From the NCBI RefSeq assembly GCF_000182745.2, contig NC_016027.1, forward strand, positions 251,001-315,000: 64,000 nt of DNA, given 5' to 3'. Each line of letters opens with the position of its first letter. The stretch's first letter is position 1. The notes beneath the pieces are model-generated. The model saw only the letters and a list, made by a program, of their open reading frames with translations. It was not told the origin of the DNA and made no database searches. Shown here piece by piece: positions 55,718 through 64,000 of this stretch. The stretch is from Komagataeibacter medellinensis NBRC 3288. Its GTDB lineage: Bacteria > Pseudomonadota > Alphaproteobacteria > Acetobacterales > Acetobacteraceae. The translations under genes were made by a program, and so were the position numbers.

Positions 55718-56439
55718 TCAGGGATGGATCAGCCCCATACAGGTTGCCTTTACCGCCGCCTGCACGCGGTTGTGGCAGCCCAGCTTGTGCAGGACGTTCT
55801 TGGGGTGGAATTTTATGGTGTTGTCGCTGATGGCAAGGATATCACCGATTTCCGTCGTATCCCGGCCCTGTGCCGCCCATGACAGGCATTCCCGTTCCCG
55901 TGGGCTTAGTACTGTCCCGGCCACCTGTGACCGGTCCAGCCCAAGCTGGCAGTAACGGTAATGGAACTGGCTGGCGGCAAGCTGGATGGCCATCTGCTGG
56001 CGGGTGTCGATCTGCTGTTCGGTCGATGCGATGCTGACCAGCATCACTGTTCCGGTCGTGACCTGGAGGGGCACGGCGTGGCCGCTCCTGAACCCATTTC
56101 CCCAAATTCGTGCAGCAGGGTCTGCTGTTGTGGGGTCGTGATCCGGGCATCCTTCCAGTCATAGGGGTGCAGGCACAGGCCATGGCGCACGGGGTCGATG
56201 ACCGGGTCTATGTGATGGTAATGTTGTGTCACGTAATGGGTCATCTACGCATCGGGGTACGTGGTGCCGATCAGGTGGCGTTGTACAAGGTCCGTCCTGT
56301 GGATCGTGCCTATGCTGTAGGCATGGGGCCCAAGGCGGGCGATCAGCGCGCCAAACGCGCCCACAAGGCCGTGTTGGTCCGGGGCTGTGCGTATGTCTGC
56401 CGCCAGGTCAAAGATATCGGTGTAAAGTCGCGCTATCAT
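55718..56439 (-). pseudogene. LuxR-type autoinducer-domain regulator, broken
   Basis: From ATG 56439 the frame encodes an N-terminal segment (MIARLYTDIFDLAADIR, FGALIARLGPHAYSIGTIH). An in-frame TAG at 56247-56245 interrupts it; the frame continues with MTHYVTQHYHHIDPVIDPV, typical for autoinducer-binding domains ('HY..IDPV'). Near 56085 a frameshift leads to the frame with AVPLQV, LSPRERECLSWAAQGRDTTEIGDILAISDNTIKFHPKNVLHKLGCHNRVQAAVKA, a good LuxR HTH. One stop plus one frameshift break the gene. A TGG-to-TAG change fits the stop, since homologues often have Trp there. No luxI-type gene is in the window. Confidence 0.85.
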
Positions 56440-56542
56440 GGCTGGTGCATTCCGGCAGGGAAAGGGGCGTGCGGAGCGGACATCTGCTTTCCGTATGGGA
56501 AGATGGGAGCCGTGGCATGGGGAAGGCGGGCGGTCTGCTGGC

Positions 56543-57562
56543 CTACTGATCCGTATCTTCGCCACAGGGATGCGCCTGTCGGGCTGCTGTGGGCAGCGGC
56601 AGGCCCAGGTGGTGCGTGCCCCTGCGGTCGGCCAGCTGAATCTGGCGCTCGCGTTCGGCATAGCGCCTGCGCTGGGCCTCGGTCCGCGCGCCCTTGCAAT
56701 GGGGGCAGCTTATGCCTTCCTCGTATTCGGGGGTTGCGCGGTCAGCCGCGCTAAGCGGCGTGCGGCAGGCGTGGCATATGTCCAACGTGCCCGGCTTCAG
56801 CCCGTGGCCTACGCTTACGCGCTGGTCAAATACAAAGCATTCGCCATCCCACAGGCTTTCGGGTTCGGGCACGGTTTCCAGATATTTCAGGATGCCGCCT
56901 TGCAGGTGGAACACATCTTCCACCCCTTCGGCGCGAACGAAGGCGGTGGCCTTCTCGCACCTGATGCCGCCGGTGCAGAACATCGCGATTTTCGGCCTGC
57001 GACCCCTTGCTTCCAGTGCGGCGCGCTGGTCACGGAACCATTGCGGGAATTCACGGAAGCTGCGTGTGCCGGGATCAATGGCGCCCCGGAAGGTGCCGAT
57101 CGCCACCTCATAATCATTGCGGGTATCGATTACGATGGTATCGGGGTCGGAAATCAGGGTGTTCCATTGTGCCGGGGGCACGTAGTGGCCCACGTCACGG
57201 CGCGGGTCCAGTCCCGGCACGCCCATGGTCACGATCTCGCGCTTGATGCGGACCTTCATGCGGTGGAAAGGCAGGGCAGGCGCGCGGGAGAACTTGACCT
57301 CCAGGTCCGCGCAGCCGGGCAGCGCACGGATGATGTCCAGTATCTGCCCGATCGCCTCGTCCGTGCCGGCAATGGTGCCATTTATGCCTTCATGCGCCAC
57401 AAGCAGGATGCCGCGTATGCCAAGTTTGTGGCAGGCTTCAAGCAATTGGGCACGCAGGGCCGCGCAGTCCGCAAATGGCGTGAAATGATAGAGAGCCGCG
57501 ACACGGATGGGCAGCGCGCCGCCGGGGGGGGGAGAAGGGAGATCTGTCACAATGGCAACCAT
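56543..57562 (-). CDS. trhO: tRNA uridine(34) hydroxylase / rhodanese-related TrhO
   Basis: 339 residues. The N-terminal acylphosphatase-like domain has [40 protein letters not shown]. The rhodanese domain carries [21 protein letters not shown] and the catalytic Cys loop [12 protein letters not shown] (~193). A C-terminal Cys-rich extension contains CHACRTPL and CPHC, probably binding zinc. TrhO (YceA) forms 5-hydroxyuridine at tRNA position 34 using O2. The gene is divergent from arsC. Full length and all motifs present. Confidence 0.94.
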   Translation of the reverse strand: MVAIVTDLPSPPPGGALPIRVAALYHFTPFADCAALRAQLLEACHKLGIRGILLVAHEGINGTIAGTDEAIGQILDIIRALPGCADLEVKFSRAPALPFHRMKVRIKREIVTMGVPGLDPRRDVGHYVPPAQWNTLISDPDTIVIDTRNDYEVAIGTFRGAIDPGTRSFREFPQWFRDQRAALEARGRRPKIAMFCTGGIRCEKATAFVRAEGVEDVFHLQGGILKYLETVPEPESLWDGECFVFDQRVSVGHGLKPGTLDICHACRTPLSAADRATPEYEEGISCPHCKGARTEAQRRRYAERERQIQLADRRGTHHLGLPLPTAARQAHPCGEDTDQ

Positions 57563-57781
57563 GCAAATAATTCAGGACCGCACGCCACACCCGGCGGCGC
57601 GCCCGGTGTGGGGGGTGGATGGGGCAGGCCCGCCGGGCAGGGCAGGCATCAGGGTAACCATAATGGCATCCGGGGCGAATTGCACGCGGCCCGGCATCGC
57701 TGCCGCGCAGGGTAATGCATTTGTTGGCGGGACGTGTTTATATCCGCCCGGTATCCACCCCGGCAGCAGGGAGCACAACCG

Positions 57782-58153
57782 GTGACCGTCACACTTTACC
57801 ATAACCCCGCCTGCGGTACGTCACGCAACGTGCTGGCCATGATCCTTGCTGCCGGAATCGAGCCGGTGGTGGTGAATTATCTCAAGACCCCGCCTACCCG
57901 CGCCGAACTTGACGTGCTGGCGGCGCGGCTGGTGGTGCCGGTGCGCGACCTGCTGCGCGTGCGGGGCACGCCCTATGCGGAACTGGGGCTGGATGACCCG
58001 ACGCTGACTGACGGGCAGCTCCTTGATGCCATTGCCGTCCACCCCATCCTGCTCAACCGCCCTGTGGTCATGACCGATCAGGCGGCGCGTCCCTGTCGCC
58101 CCAAAGAAACCCTTTACGAAATCCTGCCCCAGGTTCGTATCGTCACGCCGTAA
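57782..58153 (+). CDS. arsC: Arsenate reductase, ArsC (glutaredoxin-coupled)
   Basis: 123 residues from a GTG start at 57782 with AGGGAG upstream; the frame upstream is not family-like. The catalytic Cys11 is in HNPACGTSRNVL, followed by YLKTPPTRAEL and the late Arg region LNRPVVMTDQAARPCRPKETLYEIL that binds arsenate. It reduces arsenate to arsenite with glutathione/glutaredoxin. No arsB or arsR gene is nearby, so it may work alone or serve another function. It is followed 2 bases later by the lipid kinase gene, suggesting an operon. Confidence 0.92.
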   Translation: MTVTLYHNPACGTSRNVLAMILAAGIEPVVVNYLKTPPTRAELDVLAARLVVPVRDLLRVRGTPYAELGLDDPTLTDGQLLDAIAVHPILLNRPVVMTDQAARPCRPKETLYEILPQVRIVTP

Positions 58154-58155
58154 AC

Positions 58156-59097
58156 ATGCCCGTGCAGGACAGGACCGTCATCATTATCGCTAACCCCACA
58201 GCTGGGGGTGGTGGCGGGGGAAGCGGTGAAAATGGCTGCGTGGCACGCTTTGCGCGCTGCTTGCGCCATGAAGGCATGCGGCCGGTCGTGCTGCATACGG
58301 CACACCGGGGCCATGCACGCGTGCTGGCGCGTGAGGCCGTGCAGGCAGGGGCATGCACCCATATCGTGGCGGCAGGCGGTGATGGCACGGTGGCCGAAGT
58401 GGCTGATGGCATGGCGGGTTCGGACATCGTGCTGGGGATCCTGCCCGTCGGCACAGCCAACGTGCTTGCCAGTGAGCTTGGCATCCCGCCCGACCCGGCC
58501 CGGAATGCCCGCGCCATTGCGGCGGGAGAGGATACGGTCATCTGGCCCGGCCGGCTGCGTTCCAGCACGGGAGAGTGGCTTTTTGTGCAGATGGTGGGGG
58601 TGGGGTTTGATGCGCATGTGGTCCATGCGGTGTCGGTCCGGATGAAAAAAGCGCTCGGGCGCATGGCCTACGTGCTGCATACCCTGCGCGCATTATGGGC
58701 CTATCCGTTCCATTCCATGACCGTGGTGGTGGATGGGGTGGCCCGCCCGGCGGTCTCGGTCATCATATCCAAGGGGCGGTTTTACGGTGGCCGATATGTG
58801 CTGACACCTCGCTCCATGCATGAACATGCCGGTTTTTCGGTCGTACTTTTTGGCACGGCGGGGGCGTGGGCCAGCCTGCGCTACAGCATGGCCCTGCTGT
58901 GCGGCATGCTGGACAGGCAGCCGGATGTCACGATCCTGAACGCCCGTACAATCGAGGTCATCACGCCCACCGGCCTGCCCGTGCAGGGGGATGGTGATGC
59001 ATGCGGCTTGACCCCCCTGCATGTGGACCTGCCCGGCCGCCCGCTGCGCGTGGCAGGTTTCGTGGCCGTTACACCGGGAAAAGCCTCCCCGTCATAG
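58156..59097 (+). CDS. Diacylglycerol/lipid kinase family protein
   Basis: 313 residues. DagK catalytic fold: N-terminal VIIIANPTAGGG, the nucleotide-binding GGDGTVAEVADGM (~75) and GILPVGTANVLASELGIP (~97), then VQMVGVGFDAHVV, LGRMAYVLHTLRALW, and VQGDGDACG near the C-terminus. Related to YegS/DgkB/sphingosine kinases, ATP-dependent phosphorylation of a lipid. Substrate uncertain. It starts 2 bases after arsC and is followed by nrtR 27 bases later. Confidence 0.92.
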   Translation: MPVQDRTVIIIANPTAGGGGGGSGENGCVARFARCLRHEGMRPVVLHTAHRGHARVLAREAVQAGACTHIVAAGGDGTVAEVADGMAGSDIVLGILPVGTANVLASELGIPPDPARNARAIAAGEDTVIWPGRLRSSTGEWLFVQMVGVGFDAHVVHAVSVRMKKALGRMAYVLHTLRALWAYPFHSMTVVVDGVARPAVSVIISKGRFYGGRYVLTPRSMHEHAGFSVVLFGTAGAWASLRYSMALLCGMLDRQPDVTILNARTIEVITPTGLPVQGDGDACGLTPLHVDLPGRPLRVAGFVAVTPGKASPS

Positions 59098-59124
59098 CGT
59101 TTGCGTGATACATGCTTGCCCGAC

Positions 59125-60027
59125 ATGACAACGCAGATGATGATCGAACTGATCGCCGTCCTGACGGCGGTAAGGGATGAGGTGCCTCAGGTCATGACCA
59201 TCGGGCATGGCAGGTTGCTGCCTTCCGGCCCGCTGGAGAACACCCACCGCTCCCTACAGGCCGGCGTGCGTGCCTGGGTCGAGCGCCAGACCGGCCACCC
59301 CATTGGCCATGTCGAGCAGTTGTACACTTTTGCCGACCATGACCGTATCCTGTCCAGCGCGCAGGAGCGGATGATCGCCATCTCCTACCTTGCCCTGACC
59401 CGCAGCCATGCGGGCGAGACCGGGTGGCGGGACTGGTACGACTATTTCCCCTGGGAAGACGGAAAGACGGAGGAAGGCCGCGCCAGTCTGGCCCAGATCG
59501 AGCGCCGCCTGTGCAGTTGGGTTGCGGCCATGGCGGATGCGGCTACCCGCGTGCGGCAGTGGCAGCGCTGCGTTACCCTGTTTGCCATAGGGGACATGGG
59601 GGTGTGGAATGACGAACTGGTCCTCCAGCGCTATGAACTGTTGTATGAGGCCGGACTGGTGACCGAAGCCGGCTGCCCGCCCGAACACGCCGTGCCGGGG
59701 CAGGCGATGGACCATGACCACAGGCGCATCCTGGCAACCGCCATGGCCCGGCTGCGCGCAAAGATACGTTACCGGCCGGTGGTGTTTGAACTCATGCCCG
59801 CATCTTTCACCCTGCTGCAACTGCAGCGCGTGATGGAAAGCCTGTCGGGCATGCATATACACAAACAGAATTTCCGCCGCCTGATCATGCAGCAGCAACT
59901 GGTTGAGGAAACAGGGGAAATTGATGAACAGACCGGTGGCCGCCCTGCGCGGCTCTACCGTTTCTCTGGCGAGGTGCGGCAGGCGCGGCAACTGGCAGGT
60001 ACCAATATTCCCCTGGTCCAGCCCTAG
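59125..60027 (+). CDS. nrtR: NrtR-type NUDIX transcriptional repressor of NAD synthesis
   Basis: 300 residues. The N-terminal Nudix-like domain lacks a full catalytic Nudix box ([43 protein letters not shown]), as in NrtR regulators that sense ADP-ribose. The C-terminal winged HTH has [24 protein letters not shown] and [20 protein letters not shown], the NrtR pattern, ending [10 protein letters not shown]. It represses NAD biosynthetic genes when NAD-derived ADP-ribose is low. It stands directly upstream of nadABC; a near-perfect palindrome lies between them. Start ATG 59125 chosen over the open frame 5'. Confidence 0.85.
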   Translation: MTTQMMIELIAVLTAVRDEVPQVMTIGHGRLLPSGPLENTHRSLQAGVRAWVERQTGHPIGHVEQLYTFADHDRILSSAQERMIAISYLALTRSHAGETGWRDWYDYFPWEDGKTEEGRASLAQIERRLCSWVAAMADAATRVRQWQRCVTLFAIGDMGVWNDELVLQRYELLYEAGLVTEAGCPPEHAVPGQAMDHDHRRILATAMARLRAKIRYRPVVFELMPASFTLLQLQRVMESLSGMHIHKQNFRRLIMQQQLVEETGEIDEQTGGRPARLYRFSGEVRQARQLAGTNIPLVQP

Positions 60028-60060
60028 GGCAGCATCTGTCCGCATCGGTTGAAAACCGGA

Positions 60061-60092
60061 TTGACACCAGCCCCGTTTCCCCGTGCAATTAT
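60061..60092 (+). promoter_or_regulatory. Candidate nadABC promoter
   Basis: TTGACA (60061-60066) is followed after 17 bases by TGCAAT (60084-60089), a reasonable sigma-70 pair. Transcription would start near 60096, just before the palindromic operator. By eye only. Confidence 0.45.
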
Positions 60093-60115
60093 TCGACCGG
60101 TTCACGCCACTTGGC

Positions 60116-60136
60116 TTATGCTCAATATGAGCATAA
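60116..60136. promoter_or_regulatory. Palindromic operator upstream of nadA, probable NrtR site
   Basis: Perfect 9-3-9 dyad: TTATGCTCA, spacer ATA, TGAGCATAA. It lies 34 bases before the nadA start, between nrtR and nadA. NrtR regulates nad genes through palindromes containing TATG...CATA in proteobacteria, and the nrtR gene is adjacent, so this is its likely binding site. Confidence 0.75.
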
Positions 60137-60170
60137 AGGACGTGGCAGGACCGGCGAAGGGAGAGCAGGC

Positions 60171-61151
60171 ATGAACCAGATTACGCCACATGGCGAAACG
60201 GACGCACTGTATGAACGGGTGCGCCATCTGGTCCCGGAAATGGAATGGGAAACCTTCCTGACCGATATCCGGGCGATAGAGACCCTCAAGCGCGAGCGCA
60301 ACGCCGTGATCCTTGCGCATAATTACCAGACACCGGAAATCTTCCACTGTGTGGCCGACATCCGGGGCGACAGCCTGGCCCTTGCGCGAGAGGCACAGGA
60401 GACGGATGCGGACGTGATCGTCATGGCCGGGGTGCATTTCATGGCGGAGACCGCCAAGATGCTCAACCCGCACAGTACTGTCCTGATCCCGGACATGAAG
60501 GCTGGCTGCTCGTTGGCGGATTCCATAACGGGAGCTGACGTGCGCGCCCTGCGTGCCCGCCACCCCGGCGTGCCGGTGGTCACCTATGTCAATACCTCTG
60601 CTGAAGTGAAGGCGGAGAGCGACATCTGCTGCACCTCGGGCAATGCGAAACGGGTGGTGGAAAGCCTTGGCACCGACAGTGTCATCATGATCCCCGATGA
60701 ATACCTGGCCCGCAATATCGAGGCCGAGACAGGTATCAGAATGATCACATGGCCTGGTCACTGCGAGGTGCACGAACGCTTTACACCAGAGGAAATCGGC
60801 CGCATGCGCGCCGACAATCCCGGCCTTGTGGTGCTGGCTCACCCGGAATGCCCGCCCGAAGTGGTGGCGGCATCGGATTTCAGCGGCTCTACCGCCATGA
60901 TGGGTGATTTCGTGCGCGGGCATACCGATGAGCGCATCCTGCTGGTGACCGAATGTTCCATGAGCGACAACCTGGCCGTGCAGTATCCGCAGACCGAATT
61001 CGTGCGCCCATGCAACATGTGCCCGCACATGAAGCGTATCACCCTGTCCAATATCCGCCACGCGCTGGAAACCATGACGTATGAGGTCATGCTGGACCCC
61101 GAACTGGCCAGTCGTGGCCGCCGGGCTGTCGAGCGCATGCTGGCGATATGA
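60171..61151 (+). CDS. nadA: Quinolinate synthase A
   Basis: 326 residues from ATG 60171 (AAGGGAGAG 8 bases upstream). It contains [32 protein letters not shown], the first Fe-S Cys in KAGCSLADS (~113), [24 protein letters not shown], the second Cys in [11 protein letters not shown] (~198) and the third in [12 protein letters not shown] (~284). It carries a [4Fe-4S] cluster and condenses iminoaspartate with DHAP to quinolinate, step two of de novo NAD synthesis. First gene of the nadABC operon; it overlaps nadB by four bases. Confidence 0.96.
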   Translation: MNQITPHGETDALYERVRHLVPEMEWETFLTDIRAIETLKRERNAVILAHNYQTPEIFHCVADIRGDSLALAREAQETDADVIVMAGVHFMAETAKMLNPHSTVLIPDMKAGCSLADSITGADVRALRARHPGVPVVTYVNTSAEVKAESDICCTSGNAKRVVESLGTDSVIMIPDEYLARNIEAETGIRMITWPGHCEVHERFTPEEIGRMRADNPGLVVLAHPECPPEVVAASDFSGSTAMMGDFVRGHTDERILLVTECSMSDNLAVQYPQTEFVRPCNMCPHMKRITLSNIRHALETMTYEVMLDPELASRGRRAVERMLAI

Positions 61152-62716
61152 TCATGCACCCCGCGCTACCTGCCGGGCAGCCGGTTATTGTGGGGGCGGG
61201 GCTGGCGGGAGTCATGGCGGCGCTGTCCACCACCCGGCCTTGCGTGCTGGCCTGTGCCGGCACGCTGGAGGCCATGCGTTCGCCCACCGCCGCCAGTATG
61301 CTGGCACAGGGCGGTATGGCCGCGGCGATGGGCGCGGATGATACCCCGGCCCTGCACGCGGCCGATACGCTGGCGGCGGGGGCAGGGCTGTGTGATCCGC
61401 AGGTCGTTGCTGCCATTACGGCCAATGGCCCCGCTGTGATCGCGCGTCTGACAGGGCTTGGCGTAGCATGGGACCGGCATGCCGATGGCAGCCTGCAACT
61501 GGGTCTGGAAGCCGCCCATGGCCGCCGTCGCATTGTCCATGCGGGGGAAGATGCCACGGGCGCCACCATCATGCGCGCGCTTGCCGCCCGCGTACGCCGC
61601 ACCGCGCGCATAACGGTGGTGGAACACGTCTGTGCGCGCGACCTTGTGCTGCGTGATGGCGCGGTTGCGGGTATGGTGCTGGACGTTGCGGGGCAGGCTG
61701 TGACACTACCCACCACCGCCGTGGTCCTGGCCACGGGGGGCGTGGGTGGCCTGTTTGCCGATACCACCAACCCATGGGCTGCAACCGGCAGCGGACTTGC
61801 CATGGCGGTGCGGGCCGGGGCCGTGCTGGGCAATATGGAGTTCGTGCAGTTTCATCCCACTGCCCTTTCGGCAGGCCAGCGGGGCCAGCGCCTGTGCCTG
61901 GTCAGCGAGGCGGTGCGCGGCGAAGGCGCGGTGCTGGTGGATGAAACCGGCGCACGCTTTACCGAAGAACTGGCCACACGCGATAGCGTATCGCGCGCGG
62001 TCTGGCGGCACATGCTGGCGGGGCACAGGGTGTATCTGGATGCACGCGCCAGCGTGGGGGCGGATTTTCCCTGCCATTTCCCCGCCATATCCGCCCTGTG
62101 CGCGGCTCATGGCATAGACCCCGTAACGCAGCCGATTCCCGTGCGCCCGGCCGCGCATTACCATATGGGTGGTATTATGGTGGACCGCGATGGCCAGACC
62201 GGGGTGCCCGGCCTGTGGGCAGTGGGGGAGGTCGCCTGCACCGGCCTGCATGGGGCCAACAGGCTGGCCAGCAATTCTCTGCTTGAAGCCGTGGTGTGCG
62301 GCACGGGGATCGGCCATGAACTCGATGGCCTGACCATGGAACGGCACGGTACCGTGCATGAAAGTGCCGTGCAACAGCCAGACCCGTTGCCCCCGCTTTC
62401 ACTGCGGCAGGTCATGAGCCACCATGCTGGTGTCATCCGCACGGACGAGGGGCTGCGTGCGGGCCTGCGGCAGTTGGCGGGCAGCCTGCATACGGATGCC
62501 GGGCTTGTCTGCGCCGCGATCGTGCAGGCGGCCCTATTGCGGTGCGAAAGCCGTGGGGGGCATTTCCGCAGTGACTTTCCCGCGACTGGCATTGTTGGCA
62601 CGCCTTCCCGTCTGGGCCTGGCCGACCTGCATGCAGGCGTTGCCAGTGTCATGGAGGGAAGTGCGTTATCCGCCCTGTCCGTATCTTCACCGATGAATGA
62701 AAGTATGCCCACATGA
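61148..62716 (+). CDS. nadB: L-aspartate oxidase
   Basis: 522 residues. FAD motif [64 protein letters not shown], the substrate region [54 protein letters not shown] and [19 protein letters not shown]. It oxidises L-aspartate to iminoaspartate for NadA. Middle gene of nadABC, overlapping both neighbours by ATGA, so translation is coupled. The N-terminal start MIMHP is compact and slightly shorter than in E. coli. Confidence 0.96.
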   Translation: MIMHPALPAGQPVIVGAGLAGVMAALSTTRPCVLACAGTLEAMRSPTAASMLAQGGMAAAMGADDTPALHAADTLAAGAGLCDPQVVAAITANGPAVIARLTGLGVAWDRHADGSLQLGLEAAHGRRRIVHAGEDATGATIMRALAARVRRTARITVVEHVCARDLVLRDGAVAGMVLDVAGQAVTLPTTAVVLATGGVGGLFADTTNPWAATGSGLAMAVRAGAVLGNMEFVQFHPTALSAGQRGQRLCLVSEAVRGEGAVLVDETGARFTEELATRDSVSRAVWRHMLAGHRVYLDARASVGADFPCHFPAISALCAAHGIDPVTQPIPVRPAAHYHMGGIMVDRDGQTGVPGLWAVGEVACTGLHGANRLASNSLLEAVVCGTGIGHELDGLTMERHGTVHESAVQQPDPLPPLSLRQVMSHHAGVIRTDEGLRAGLRQLAGSLHTDAGLVCAAIVQAALLRCESRGGHFRSDFPATGIVGTPSRLGLADLHAGVASVMEGSALSALSVSSPMNESMPT

Positions 62717-63567
62717 TCCATCCCCTGCCGGACATCATGCTTGAACCGCTTGTGCGCGCTGGCCTGCTGGAGGATCTGGGTCGTGCGGGCGACCTTACGA
62801 CCGATGCGGTGATCGTGGATCGTGACACACCCGTCCGTGCCGTATTCGCAGCACGGCAGGATGGGGTCATTGCCGGGCTGGACATGGTGCGCCTGTCCTT
62901 TGCGCTTATGGATGCACGCATTGAATTCCAGCCCCATGTGCGTGATGGCGATGTGATAACGAAGGGCACCCGTCTTGCCACCGTGCGGGGTCCCGCACGT
63001 GGTATCCTGTCAGGCGAGCGGGTGGGACTGAACTTCGTCTCGCACCTGAGCGGCATTGCCACCGCCACAGCACAGCTGGTGGAACTGGTGCGTCCCTACA
63101 AGGCCGCCATTACCTGTACCCGCAAGACAATGCCCGGCCTGCGGGCCATCCAGAAATACGCCGTGCGCGCGGGCGGTGGTAGCAACCACCGCTTTGGGCT
63201 TGATGATGCGATCCTGATCAAGGACAACCACATCGCTTTTGCCGGAGGCATTACCCCTGCGGTTGAACGCGCGCGGGCGGCGGCTGGCCATCTGGTACGG
63301 ATCGAGCTGGAGGTGGATACGCTGGCACAACTGCGCGAAGGGCTGGAGACCGGGGGAGTGGATGTCTTCCTGCTTGATAACATGCCGCCCGATACGCTGC
63401 GCGAGGCGGTCAGGCTGGTGGATGGTCGCGCGGTAACCGAGGCTTCTGGCGGCATAACCCCACAGACCGTAACAGCAGTGGCACAGACGGGGGTGGACCT
63501 GATCTCACTTGGCTGGCTCACCCATACCGTGCGCGTCATGGATATCGGGCTGGATTACGTACCATGA
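62713..63567 (+). CDS. nadC: Nicotinate-nucleotide pyrophosphorylase (carboxylating)
   Basis: 284 residues. LLEDLGRAGDLTTDAV, AARQDGVIAGLDM, GLNFVSHLSGIATAT, the PRPP/quinolinate-binding block TCTRKTMPGLRAIQKYAVRAGGGSNHRFGLDDAILIKDNHIA, IELEVDTLAQL and EASGGITPQTV. It converts quinolinate and PRPP to nicotinate mononucleotide. Last gene of nadABC, overlapping nadB by ATGA. A hairpin follows directly after the stop codon. Confidence 0.96.
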   Translation: MIHPLPDIMLEPLVRAGLLEDLGRAGDLTTDAVIVDRDTPVRAVFAARQDGVIAGLDMVRLSFALMDARIEFQPHVRDGDVITKGTRLATVRGPARGILSGERVGLNFVSHLSGIATATAQLVELVRPYKAAITCTRKTMPGLRAIQKYAVRAGGGSNHRFGLDDAILIKDNHIAFAGGITPAVERARAAAGHLVRIELEVDTLAQLREGLETGGVDVFLLDNMPPDTLREAVRLVDGRAVTEASGGITPQTVTAVAQTGVDLISLGWLTHTVRVMDIGLDYVP

Positions 63568-63597
63568 CCCTGTAATACAGGCATAACTATTACAGGG
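63568..63597 (+). other. Hairpin after nadC overlapping the next RBS
   Basis: Perfect 10-bp inverted repeat CCCTGTAATA/TATTACAGGG, starting immediately after the nadC stop. Its 3' arm contains the GGGAGA ribosome-binding region of the downstream gene. There is no U-run, so it may act as a structured leader, transcript processing site or weak terminator. Confidence 0.55.
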
Positions 63598-63606
63598 AGA
63601 ACCATT

Positions 63607-64000
63607 ATGGTGCATGTCATTACCAGACATGCGGGCTGCCTTGCTGCCATCCTGTCATGCACACTGGCTGTGGCAGGCGGCGCGCGGGCCCAGCCGGACA
63701 TGCAGCAGGCGGCCCAGCGCGCCCAGCAGATGCAGCAGCAGTTCCAGCAGCAGCAGATGCAGTTTCGCCAGCAGCAGGAGCAGATGTACATGCAGCGTGA
63801 CCAGCAGATGCAGCAGATGCACCAGCAGTTCGACCAGCAGCAGATGCAGCTTGACCAGCAGGCCCGCCAGATGGTCAACCAGCCCGGCGGCCGCGAGCAG
63901 ATCAAGCGTCAGCGCGAGCAGATGCGCCAGCAGCAGGCCCAGCAGATGCAGCAGATGCGCCAGCAGTTTTCCCAGCAGGACGAACAGATGCGCCAACAGC
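63607..64000 (+). CDS. Gln/Met-rich secreted protein, 3' end outside the window
   Basis: Open from ATG 63607 to the window edge (131 codons visible). A signal peptide (MVHVITRHAGCLAAILSCTLAVAGGARA-Q) is followed by long Gln-Met-Arg-rich runs (QQMQQQFQQQQMQF, EQMRQQQAQQMQQM) that predict a continuous helix or coiled coil. Glutamine makes up almost half of the mature part. It is exported, probably to the periplasm. No named family recognised. A good GGGAGA ribosome-binding site lies 8-12 bases before the start. Confidence 0.8.
   Translation, partial: MVHVITRHAGCLAAILSCTLAVAGGARAQPDMQQAAQRAQQMQQQFQQQQMQFRQQQEQMYMQRDQQMQQMHQQFDQQQMQLDQQARQMVNQPGGREQIKRQREQMRQQQAQQMQQMRQQFSQQDEQMRQQ

Noticed and set aside
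14599-56439. TAG recoding (amber suppression) as an explanation for the permease and LuxR stops
   Set aside because: TAG is used as the normal terminal stop by other genes here (for example the outer-membrane protein at 283-1173 and nrtR), and the LuxR gene also has a frameshift. Ordinary decay or read errors are simpler.
56110-56754. Plus-strand frame of about 214 codons over the LuxR pseudogene and trhO end
   Set aside because: It spans two recognisable minus-strand genes and has no family-like sequence or ribosome-binding site.

Overview
The window looks like chromosomal DNA of an acetic acid bacterium (Acetobacteraceae), most likely Komagataeibacter or a close relative. This rests on moderately high GC coding DNA with AT-rich promoters, an IS5/IS1031-type element, many TonB receptors, a very long NdvB-type cyclic glucan synthase, a short class I aldolase and the general gene repertoire. 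The genus is an inference; no rRNA or tRNA gene was recognised.

Layout. 1-6.4 kb: an outer-membrane barrel protein, a decayed AcoR-like activator, a DMT exporter and a TonB receptor. 6.7-10 kb: a secreted PLD3/4-like phospholipase-D-fold protein, then a two-gene encapsulin nanocompartment operon (DyP peroxidase cargo plus shell). 10.4-11.1 kb: a deleted IS5 copy abutting a TonB receptor remnant. 11.6-16 kb: class I fructose-bisphosphate aldolase with a clear terminator, a lipoprotein, purU, and an amino-acid permease split by one in-frame stop. 16.2-23.4 kb: two nearly identical IS5-family copies, the second carrying an IS256-family insertion with an 8-bp target duplication. Between them lie a 5'-truncated esterase, tpm and an LTA-synthase-like phosphoglycerol transferase.

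23.5-38.5 kb is the most distinctive part: an organosulfur-scavenging island. A minus-strand operon encodes a DszC/SfnB-like flavin monooxygenase, an NtaA/DszA-type monooxygenase, SsuD, an FAD/NAD(P)-binding protein, an MFS transporter, a flavin reductase, a TonB receptor and a second NtaA-type monooxygenase. A second acyl-CoA-dehydrogenase-like gene is divergent. The last monooxygenase gene is cut in two: its 5' part is at 24469-23498 (minus) and its 3' part at 36709-37138 (plus), and they rejoin exactly in frame. This indicates an inversion of about 12.4 kb bounded by the split gene and an IS1031-like element. A peroxiredoxin of LsfA/Prdx6 type beyond it has lost its peroxidatic cysteine.

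39-50 kb: small hypothetical and secreted proteins, one preceded by nine TGCCCTG heptamers, then the 2848-residue NdvB-like cyclic beta-glucan synthase. 50-57.6 kb: a CPA1 antiporter, a divergent LysR/SDR pair with a palindrome between them, an ABC exporter, a broken LuxR-type regulator and trhO. 57.8-64 kb: arsC, a lipid kinase, nrtR and a tightly overlapping nadA-nadB-nadC operon. That operon is preceded by a perfect 9-3-9 palindrome, the probable NrtR operator. It is followed by a Gln/Met-rich secreted protein that runs off the window.

Taken together, the region shows three active themes (sulfur scavenging, envelope glucan, NAD synthesis) and strong gene decay: at least six genes are broken by stops, frameshifts or IS activity, several of them regulators or transporters.
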